Shown: positions 43,801 through 55,800 of the stretch, piece by piece
Layout of the letters: each line of letters begins with the position of its first letter
Position numbering within the stretch: position 1 is the first letter of the stretch
Assembly: GCA_948146395.1 (NCBI GenBank)
Contig: OX411543.1
Coordinates: forward strand, 36,785,058-36,849,057
Length of the DNA stretch: 64,000 nt
Origin: Fragum whitleyi
Lineage: Eukaryota > Mollusca > Bivalvia > Cardiida > Cardiidae
Direction of reading: 5' to 3'
Notes under the pieces: generated by a model
Seen by the model: the letters and a program-made list of their open reading frames with translations, nothing else
What the model was told of the DNA's origin: nothing
Databases searched by the model: none
Made by a program: the position numbers and the translations under genes

Positions 43801-46800
43801 CACATGCAGACGGTAAGACTTCAGTTACACTTTAACCTCTCTGTTTAGTTAGCTATAAGTTCAAAGCTGTTGTTGTAAGTGTGTGCATCAAAAGCAAAAC
43901 AAATTATTACTGTAAACCTTGTGTTTAACAACCACTTAAGGGACCCCAAAAATTGGTCACTTATGGGAAATGTCAATCAAGGTAGTGGACCAGTAATAGT
44001 TTAGCAAATAGGCAGTTACAACTGTTTTGCGCTGAGCAATCGATTTTTCAAGTTTTCACACCAATAATTCTAAATTTCTCATTAAATTCAGCTAAATGAG
44101 ATACTTTTGTACATGCTATTCTGAGTTAGAACTATCCCTGATGATATGTGCTCATGTACAGATCATCTTGTTGAAGTGACCACTTTTATCAGGAGATCAT
44201 TTTTATTTAGCTACAGTTTCCAAAATTCCACTTTTTCAGTCAAAATACCATAAAATGTTAATATTATTGGTCTAAAAATTATTGTAAATGAATCATATGT
44301 TGATATAACTCATTAGAATAGTGCCAATGGGACAATTCCTTTGAGTTTTAACAAAATACTGGTAGGAAGGAATATTGAGAAATTTGCAAAAACATATGTT
44401 TTCAATGAATATTATGTTTCTAATTTGTAAACAAAATGTGTAATTAGAGACCATTTGCTTAAACGGCCACTTTTTAAGGTCTCTAAAGTGGTCTCGGTGT
44501 TTATTCAAGGCAGGGGGATTGGGGGATTCCCCCACTTTTTTTAAGATCCCCCATATTTTCTAGATTTGTGGGGAATTTTTTACTATAACCAAAAATTAGG
44601 AATTACCACATTTCTCCAAGGAGCCCATTTTTGTGCTGAAATCCTGCACATTTTTGAAATCCTAGTATGAACACTGCTTAGTACACGTATACATGTACTC
44701 TTTGCAGTATTAGATGAAGTAGAGCCAACAAGACCACAAACCCCAACCACTAAAGTGCCTGTTTCTGAATATGAGGAAAAGTTTTTTGAATCAATAGAAA
44801 AAGATGCTCACAAAATTGTACGGAGAGACAAAATTCAAGAAGAATATCAAATAGTAAGTAAAAACTGAAGGTTTTACAGCACTTAGAAATACTTACTTTA
44901 TATTTGTCTGACTTGACCTCTCAGCTCTCTAATTTTCTGCCATTTTGTTTCAAATATGTACATGTATAAATGGCTTAAATGTCTTAACATCTTGAATAAG
45001 CTCAGGGCTGGTGTTAGTGTTTGACATAAGGGAGTCATTGACTCCTCACCTGAAATATTCTGGGGTCAAGTCTAAATTTGAAATGGTCAAAACGCCAGCA
45101 AAAGCACATCGTAAGTAGAATTTTGCATATTTAAGAGTTACTTAAAACTGTTTTTAGCTCACCTGAGCACCAAGTGCTCAAGGGAGCTATTGTGATCGAT
45201 TGTTGTCCGGCGTCCGTCTGTCCATCTGTCCGTCACGGCATCAAATTTTTCTTTAAACGACATCTCCTCCTAAACTTATGGGTCAAAATCAACCAAACTT
45301 GGCAGAAATATTCCTTGGGTGGTCCCTTATTAAAATTGCTCAAATGGAATGGATCCGTGCCATATCACGGGAAAAAGGGCCTTAAAGACAAATTTCTTGT
45401 TTTCACTCTAGAAGCCACAAATATGGTCCAATCTTCATGAAACTTGGTCAGAATGTTTGTTAGGTCATGAGGATGAAGTCTATTGAAAATAGGAAGGATC
45501 TATGCAATATCACTGAAAAAGGGGCCTTAATGACAATTTTGTCAACAATATCTTTAAGCGATATCTCCTCCTAAACTAATTGGTCAAAATCAACCAAACT
45601 TGGTAGAAATATTCCTTGGGTGGTCCCTTATGAAAATGCTCAAATGGAAAGGATCTGTGCCATATCACAGGAAAAGGGGCCTGAATGACAAATTTCTTGT
45701 TTTCACTCTAGAAGCCACAAATATGGTCCAATTTTCATGAAACTTGGTCAGAATGTTTGTTAGGTCATGAGGAAGAAGTCTATTGAAAATGGGAAGGATC
45801 CATGCCATATCACGGTAAAAGGGGCCTTAATGACAAATTTCTTATTTTCACTCTAAAAGCCACAAATATAGTCCAATCTTCATGAAACTTGATCAAAATG
45901 TTTGCCAGTTCACAAGAATGAACTCTGTTGAAAATGGGAAGGTTTGTGCCATATCATAGGAAATGGAGTCTTAATGATAATTTACTTGAAATATCAGGTG
46001 AGCGATTTAGGGCCCTCAGGGTCCTCTTGTTTTTAAAATGATAATATACAACTTATTAAAAATAATTAATATTATGTAGAACTTAAGATAGTAATTTGTG
46101 AAAAACTTAGGTATAAAACTATGTTTCGACCCCAAGAAATTCCTCTCAAGGGGGTCAATATGACCCCCTTGGAAGAAATTTCTTGGGGTCAAATTAATAT
46201 ATTTTCAGATGGGGGGTCAAAATCCTGGTTTAAGGGTCAAACACGAATCCCTGATAAGCTGTAGTTACCTTGTTGAGGTTGCTCAACAACATTTTGATGT
46301 TCTTTTCATGTCCATGACCATATTGAGGGCTCTGCGCAAAACAGTTGTAACTGCCCTTAAATATTGATTTAATATCTGAAGCGGTCTTGCATGACAAAGG
46401 TTTCAGGGCCAGTGATCTTTCAATCATAGCAAACATGTCTGTCATGAAACTCAGTAGGTATTTTTAGCTCTACTGACCAAAATGTCAGATTAGCTTTTGG
46501 GGTACGGGTTTTCCCATCCTGGGTCCACCTGTCTGTCTGTCTGTCTGTCTGTTAACTATTTAGAGTCAACAGTTTTCATCCGATTGTCTTCAAACTTGCT
46601 TAAAATGATTGTACCATCATAACTATCGTTCCTATAGAAAATGGGTCAGATCCGTCAATCATCATTGACTTCAAACTTGCTCAGAATAATTGATCTATCA
46701 CAAGGATATTTCCTTTTGAAAATGGACCCGATATGTCAGGTGTCACAGGAAAAGGGACCAAGTGAAAATTTAATCAGAAAATTCTAATTAACACTCTAAA

Positions 46801-49800
46801 GGCCACAGTTTTTATCCAATTGTCTTTGAAATTGCTCAGTGATTACATCACAATTATTACTTCCTTTAAAAATATTTCTGATCGATTGAGTATCAAGAAA
46901 AAAGGGGCCTATATTTGAAATTAAATTCTAAGAATTCATTTTTAACACTTCTTCATAAATGCATTGAAGTAAATGAAATTTCATTTAGATGTCTACATTG
47001 CGTGACCATGTGTATATTGATGTGGTATGTGATTTTATACTGCGGCATAGAAAAAGGGGCCTAAATGTAAACATCCTTGTTAACAAAACTTCTCTTTTAT
47101 TAATGCATACATTCATATGAAACCTTCACAGAATATTCAATTTCCAATGACTAGATGAATTTGTGGCTTTTTTGTTATATTACAGGGGCCATTATGTATA
47201 TATATTTTTAACACAACAGTGACTTCTTTTATTAAACATGGAAGTTGATGAAAATTTTTCTTTGTATTTTACATCATGTGACCATGTGCATATTGATGTG
47301 GTATGTGATTTTATACTGCATCATAGAAAAAGGGGCCTGAATGTTAACTTACTTGTTAACAAAACTCCTCTTTTATTAATGATTACATTCATTTGAAACT
47401 TTAACAGAATATTCCATTTCTAGTGACTATATGCATTTGTGAGTTTTTTTTAAGATTTGTTTATTAAATTCTGATCGGGCAGATAACATGGGTGTAATAG
47501 GCTATCACGTCACCAAACATTGGTTCCATATAATGAAATATGAAAGAATCTTCTCTGAAACTTCTGGTCAAAATTCAACAAATGTACACCGGAATGATCT
47601 GTGGGAAATGCTTTTTCAGATTTCTTCATTAAATTCTGATTCAGTTCATAACATAGGTTGCTTAGAGCTGTAGCCTCACCAAAAAATGGTCCCATATAAT
47701 AAAACTTTAAAAAAATCTACCCTCTGAAACTACTGATCAGAATTGAACCAAATTTCACCAGAATGATCCTTGATATGCTCCTTAATAAGGTATCTTCCAA
47801 TTGGATAAATGACATTGGCTCCTTAGGCTTTTCTGTCACAGAAAAATGGTCCAATATATGATGTAATATAAAAAAATCTTTTTCTCTGAAACTACTAATC
47901 AGAATTCAAGCAAACTGCACAGGAATGAAGCTGAGGACATGCTTTTTCAGATTTTTTAAGCATATTTCTGATCAGGTTAATAACATGGGCTCTATAGGAT
48001 GACCAATCACAGAAAAATGGTTCCACATAATGAATTATAAAAAAAACTTCTTATCTGAAACTACATTTAAGACATATAAAAACTTCACAGGAATGACCAT
48101 TAGGACATGCTCTTTCAGATCTCTTTGTTGATGTCTGATCAGGCTCTACAGACCATCGCATCACAGAAAGATGGTCCCATATGGTTAAATATAAAAAAAA
48201 TCTTCCTCCCTTAAACTATTGATCAGAACTCAACCAAACTTTGATTTGGGGGGATATGATGCTGCGACTTGGGAAATGGAGGACCTTTGTGATGCATCAT
48301 TTCTTGTTATCACAAGTTGCACATTTATTGACAGCTTTTTGTGAAATAAAAACTGTTTGGAAAAATTATTTTGTGTCATGGAAAAAGGGTCTTTCTTGAA
48401 AAGTTAATTATTATCTGCTTACAAATAGGTTATATATTAGCTTATCGCCAGTGAAGCAATACTGGGCCTCTTGTTCCTTGTTGTAACAAAAAAAGAGTAA
48501 GCAAATTGATTAAGAATACCACAAGGGCGTAGCTCCCATTATGCACATTACGCAATTGCGTAATAAAAATAAATCATCTTTCGAAAAATATCGTTGATGA
48601 ATGATCATTACATCGAAACTACAGCTTATTCAAGCTGTAGTTACGATGTTTGATTATTCACCAACTCTCAAATCATATAAACGGGGGAGCGGGTGGAGGG
48701 CATTAGTCTTTAGTCCCAGTACTCATATCGCCTTTTTTCTATATTCTTTGGTGGTCACCATAGAAATGCGTAAAATTTTCAATATCCTAGCTACGCCTAT
48801 GTACCAAACAATTATATTGTTAATTTCAACTCCAGCAATATGCAGCAGAATCCGTGATAACAGCCAAGTACCAAGAGAAGATTAAAAAATTAGAGAAAGA
48901 AGTGGAATTCTTAAAAGCAACCATGAAAAAACAGGAGGTATGTTATGTTATAACCCTTTTACCTCCCCCTACCCATACAATATGGAAATCCATAACTGCA
49001 ACAGTTCTGCATGAATTTTCATTTAAAATGACAGGCTTGTAAATGTACATGATCAGATGTATAGTTACATTAAATTTGATTTAACTGTGTTTCAATTTGA
49101 GAAAGGGTTATGGAGAGATAAAGAGCATTTAGCATAAACAACACACACTTTCCCTGAGGCTGATTCAGGATTTCTATCAATGGGGATGAAAGATACAAAA
49201 TGGGGGTTTGTTTTCCTAGTAGTACACAATTTTTTACTGGATTTCTACTTGAAAATGAAATAATGAGGCAACGGAGAGGTGTTCTTTTGAGCCACCTGAA
49301 CCCTCTAACTTACTTTATAGAAAATTCTATAAGTCATCACTAGTCTCTGACTGCTATTGTCTGACTTGTTCATACAAAATTGATTCTGTATGTCGATAAG
49401 GCTATTTTTGGAAATGTTCTCAGAAATCCTTCAGCCTATGCATCCTTGCCTTTTAGGTGCTCACTTGTAAACTGGAATACATGTTCACTGTCAAAAAGAG
49501 AAATTTTTACTATCAAGTTTTGTAGCTTTAATGGTTATTTCAAAAGATGTTTGCCCCTTATGTATCATAGATTTCTTATTTTTTTTTTAAAAAGTTCAAT
49601 TTGATACTCTCTGCAGACAAGTGTGAGGCATAATCATGCTGTGTTTTTATATAATTTTAGGACGAATTAAAACAAGTCAAGAAAAGAAATAAACAGTTGT
49701 GTGTAATATTAGCTCAGGGAGAAAGTAAGTGTTTCTTTAATTAAGTTCATACAAATGTAATAGTCTGTGACAATGGTTTCATTCGGATATCTAAAGTCTA

Positions 49801-52800
49801 TGCTAGGAACTTATCAGTTGCAGGAGAAAAAAATCTTCATCAGATTATCAAACCAAACTCATGCTCAAACTTTTTATTTCTCCCCCTCAAAAGATTGGGG
49901 GCATAATCAATGGCTCGGCGCGAAACAGTTGTAACTCCCTATATGTTTATAGGGAGTTACAACTGTTTTGCGCTGAGCCATCATATTGTTTTACCTTAGT
50001 CTGGCTGTCCATCTGTCTGTCTGCAAAACGTAACCAAAAAACTTTGCCAATATTTTCAAGCCTATTCAAGATACAAGCCTCATATCTGCTATGGTGATAG
50101 ATCTCAATTGTACACATTTTCTGATACCAAAGTAAAGGTCATGTGACAAGGTTGAGGTTATCTGTCAAGGTCAAATACTCAAAAACTTATAAAAAAAATC
50201 CTAAACATTACCAATATCCTCAAGTCTATTCAAGGTACAAGTCTTATATCTGACATGGTGATAGATCTCAATGATGCACATCTGCTGATACCAAAGTCAA
50301 GGTCACGTGACAGAGGTCAAGGACATCTGTCAAGGTCAAATTACTCAACATTAACAAAAATATTTAACATTGCCAATATCTTCAAGTCTATTCAAGGTAA
50401 AAGCCTTATATCTGGCATGTTGATAGATCTGGATGATTTGCACCTGCTGATACAATTGTCAAGGACATTGCCTATTTAAGGAACAAGTCTAATATTTTGC
50501 ATGATGATAGATCTCAATTATGTGCATCCTTAGATACCTAGGTCATATGAAAAGATCAAGGTCATCTGCCAAGATCATATTTCTATAAAACTTAACCAAA
50601 AATCTTAACATGTTCAGTTTATTGAAACATATTTTAGATACCTTACTCACAATTGACATGATGAAAGATCTCAGTGATGTACATCTGTAGGTATCAAAGT
50701 CAAGGTCATGTTACATGGTCAAAGTCATCTGTCAAAGATTCAAGGTCAACATTTCTGGAAAAAAAATGCTGTTATGGGGGCATTTGTGTTTCACAAACGC
50801 ATCTTGTTTTTAGCTTGGATGTGTTTGCAGGGTTTCAGTCTGACATAAACAAAAATTGGGTCCCAAGGACTCAATTGTTGGGATTACAAGTGTCCTTGCT
50901 AAAGGTTTTAGAGTCCTTATTTTAAGAGAACATTTTTAGCTTGGCTATTTTCGGAGAAAACCCGAGGTATTGCTATAGCCTCCATGTCGTTGTCGTTGTC
51001 GTGCGAAAACTTTGACATTTTGTTATATATCTGGTTCTACTGAAGGCATTCACTTGAAACTTGGCACACATGTTCACCATCAAAAGAGCAACCTATCAAT
51101 GGGGATAACTCTAGATGCATTTTGTGCAAATTATGCCCCTTTTTCGACTTATATTTTTTCCCACCATCCAGCACTCAACAGCGGAGCGTAGGCACCCGTA
51201 GGCGGTGCTTTGGTTTTAGCTTATGTTTTCATATAGATTTTGAGCTATTCTCAGGTTAAAAGTGAACAGAGTATTGGACGTAAATTAACCTTTGAGGCTC
51301 AACTTCAGGAAAGAATTGATGACTGTTTGAAACTCACGTCCTTTTGAGTATCCTTTCTAGTTATTTTGGAGTCTTAGACTTTGTCTCCTAAAACCTTGAA
51401 GAAAACCTTAATGAGATTTTGCTAAAGTGTTGGTTATCTGTTTTTGTTTTGGTCAATATTGTCTAGGATTTGAATGGATGCAGGTTTTGCAACTCTCAAA
51501 TAAGTAGTTAAGTCTCTTTTTGATGCGAGCCCCTAGGACCAACTGGGAATCAACTTCAGAGATGAACAGTCTTCAATTCTTTTTTGAAGTTATTTCTGAA
51601 AGTTACATATCTGAAAGTTATCTTCTGTAGCTTCATCTAGAGATTATTTTAATATTTGCCCTATTAAATGCCCTAATAATGCCTTATTGTTTTGGGGTTA
51701 CATATGTGAAATGTCACAGGCATACAACTTGATTTCTCAATATTTGTTTCAAACACATCCTGCACTAATAGCACTTATATTTGTACAAAGTGCTGGCAGG
51801 AGGTATTAGTTCGCTTTGCAACAGCTCTAGTTTCATTCAGTCATTCCCGAAAAATATAGAGGCCCTTTGACATGACAAAAAATTATAAAAAAAACCTCTG
51901 TCCTAATTATGGGATTTGTTGTCTTCAATTATATAGTTGGTGTTATCCAAAATAGTTGGGGTTCCAATCAGTTGCTAGTTTCTTTACTATGTCAAGTGAA
52001 CAACCACAAATAAATTGAAACTTTCGTATACAGCGACCATAGTGTTGATATTTCACTTTCATTCATCAGGGCCTTTTGTTGTTCATTGACATATTTGTCA
52101 GTTTCTGATTAGTCTAAATTTGATTTCAACATATCTATGTCTACTTCTATAATGCAACAAATCATTATGAATTGCTGAATGTGTCATTGTTAGTCTGTCT
52201 TGGGAAATGTTAAGGTATACAGGTAATAAAATGACAATTTTGGAAATTTCTTTATCGGTCAGTCCACACCCCAAAAATAGTGTTTAAAGATTGAATTACC
52301 AGGGTTTACATCTTTTCGACAGCCCTATGATATTGTAGTGTTTCATATAGGAATTTTTTGATTTTAGCATAAATGGATCTTTAAAACTGTATTGAATATG
52401 CTAGGAATACAACATTTAGTAGGTTAAGATTTATTAAAGACATTTCTGCAAAGACTTCCATATTTGAATGGCAACTTAACCCTTTGCTGTTTAATCCCTG
52501 CTTTTTACGTGCCTGTGTTTTTATGATTGAGAAAACATTGTGAAAAAAGTAGAAATTGCTTCTGACAAGCAATTTCTTCTTTTTCCACACTATTTTCTAC
52601 TCTACAGAATGGTTATTTTTCAAATCAAATCCGCTTTAAATTTTCGTCTGCAAAACCTTTGAATTTGGACAGGTCCAAAATTTTGTAAAACAGGAAAGGG
52701 TTAAGTAGCATAGGTAGCGGCTATCTTTTGCATTTTACTTACTCTATTTTACAGTGAAAGACAAGTCTGAAGTGTTACTGCAAGTGGACCAATTAAATGA

Positions 52801-55800
52801 AGTGAAAGATGAATTAACGTCTCAGGTAAATCTTATTGAAGTTAAAGAAACATAAGATAGAACATAGAATGATTGGAGGCTAGGAAAGGATTAATGGTAG
52901 TACTGGTGTGAGAAATACCAGGAGTCTGTTGTTGGGAGCTCCTGCCACCGCAATATAATTGAAAGAATGTTGAAAGGGGCTTAAAACCACATTAGAACAA
53001 ACAATCTCTTTTCTCATATAGCTACCTTTGTCTTCTGTTAGGGACAACCATCTACGATCTGTCTTGAATATGAGGAGGATCACATTCTAAATGATGAGAT
53101 TTCAATGTCATATAATGCACATTTTTGGCGTATCATTTATCATCTTGGTATTCCAAAAAAAGGTTAATAACATAAAATGCTGGATTTTCAATGCACTTAA
53201 AGTCATAAAATCAGGAAATGTTGAGGAAAGAGGAGAAATTAAAATTTCTCTCTTTTTCTCACTGTTTTCAACAATATTTTGCTGTCTCTTTTCAATTTCA
53301 AGGCACATTGAATATAGTGTTGAAATTCTTTGAATTCAGATTAGTCTAAAATTTGTCTTTTGTGTGATCTGAATACTACAGCTGTTATAAGGAATTGACA
53401 AACATTTAGGCAGACTTTCCTGAAAAACAAATCATATATTTTGCTTACAATTGACTTTTAAAAATCTTAGACAGGCGGTATGTTGAAGATCAGAGGGCAG
53501 GGCCAGTGATCTTTTAACTACATTTGCACACTAAACATGGAGATGGAATTTGCTATAAGATATCCCCCACAGTAGTACTCATTCTTTCCAACTATTTGTC
53601 TTCAACCAAGGGGTTGACAATCATAGGCTTTTGTAGGATAGCTGCTGGAGGCTTGGAAAGGATGTTATGATGGTACTGGATTGAAAAATACCATGAATCC
53701 ATTGTAAGGTTCTCCAGTTTCCGTAATAAAACTGAAAGATTGTTGAAAGCAGTGTTAAACCTCATGAAAAAAGACAAACAAATGCTTTAAGAAAACAAAC
53801 ATTGATTATTACACATTGGTGTAAACGCATATATGAAATAAGAAGAAATTACATAGAACCTTGTTAGCAATAGAATTCACATGTCATGTGTTTTTACTAT
53901 GTTAACAGATTGCTTCACTTGTTTATTATACTCAATGTGGAACGTCAATATCAGTACTTGTTCATTGATTTTTTCATAAAAAAAAAAGATTATAAAACTA
54001 TTTTACACCCAAAAAAGGTTGTTACATTATTTTCAGAATTGTGATTGTGTTATAATGGATATATTTCAATTTAAAATATAGTCTGATGGGGGAGGAATTA
54101 CATGCAGAGCAAAATCCTCAGGCTCTGCCCTTAGATTTCACCTCTTGCATATAACTCCTCCAGCAGACTTTATTCACTGACACATCAACATACAAATTAA
54201 AATTATTTTATAATCATAATATGGCTAGGGCCCTAAATTAAAATGTGAATTCATTGATAGGTAAGCTTAAGTTTATCACAGCTTTAGCAGAAAGGAGTTT
54301 CAGGTTTGACCTCCTCAATGCATAAATGTCCAGGGATAAACAATTCAAGCCCAAATAACAGCCCTTTATATGAATCCATGTCTAAAACAATGATTCGATC
54401 TCATATACAATTATCACTGGATCAATTTTCTGTGTGGTTTGTTGTTTCAAGTGAACATATTACTTGATATATATCAATATATGCATGATTGGTTACTTTG
54501 AAGAGAATCTTCATAGGATGTATTTGCCTAGTACTAGTTGGCTCATGAGGCAAAATATTTTTAACACTGATATTTTATTAAAGATTGTGTGGAAAACCAA
54601 GATAATCAAAATTATAGATAACCACCCAAAAATAAATAGGATAAAGCTGATATGTGGACTGTGGCAAAAGATAAATGCTCTCTACCATCCTCTTTTTTTA
54701 GCTGACATGAGCTCATCCTGCTCAGGGTGAGCTTTTGTGATCACTGAATGTCTGTCATCTGTCGTTAGTCCTGCGTAGTCAGACGTCAACAATCTAAGTG
54801 TTTACAACTGTTTTGCCCTGAGCCATTGATTTCAGATTCTTAGCCTGGTACTGATGATACACAAGAAGCACACAAATTAGTAAACTGTTATGAAAAATAT
54901 GATGTCACAATTTATTTATTGAAAAAATTAATCATGTTTGAATGTTTTATTTTTAAATAATTTCATTTTTGCATTGATTTGTCCATTATTAAATTCTGAC
55001 TGAGGAGGATTTATATGCCAAAGATAAAATCCTAGTGCAGAGCCTGAGGATTTTGCCTTGCATATAACTCTCCCCCCCCCCCCCATCAGAATTTATTCAT
55101 TGACACATCAACACAAAAATTACATTATATCCATTATAACACAATCACAATTCTAAAATTGATTTTATCACCTTTTTCTGGTGGAAAATAGTTTTATTAC
55201 CTTTATTTGGATGTAAAACTAATGAACAGGTGATAAAATTGACTTTGGAAGAAATTCACAGAAAGCAAAGTGGGTTATGTGACGTCAAAAACATCAATGT
55301 TTTCAACTAAGGATGACATTGAATAGACAAGGATTATCCCCCTTGATACTCTGGGTAGCTCTCATGATGGTGAACTCAAATGCCAAGTTTAAAGAAGATA
55401 ATATTCAATAACAACATAGATATGACCAAGGTTAAAGTTTGTCACACTAATTCTAACATCACTGCCAACACCAACGCAAATGATGCCAAGGTGATCTTAA
55501 TACCACATGTTTTCTTCAAAAACAGCTGAGCTAAAAATGGACAGAGTACACAGTAAAAACACATGACATATACATTTTATTGTAAATAAAGTTCTATGTA
55601 ATTTCTTCTTATTTCATATATGCATTTCTGGCCATCATGTTATAATTCTCTTTAAAGGGATAGAAGGTCCAAATTATATAATCTCTGATATTTCTTTTAT
55701 CAGGTATCTGAATTGACTGCTGAATTAGAAAAGGAAAGGTCCAAGGTACACACTATGAGAGCTGAGCTAGACAAGTTAAAGGTATTTTGAATGACAGGGG

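Noticed and set aside
46230..46445. Minus-strand 71-codon frame in GKAP1-like intron 5
   Set aside because: It covers repeat DNA with a half copy of the CAGTTGTAACT hairpin and has no splice sites or homology that I recognise.
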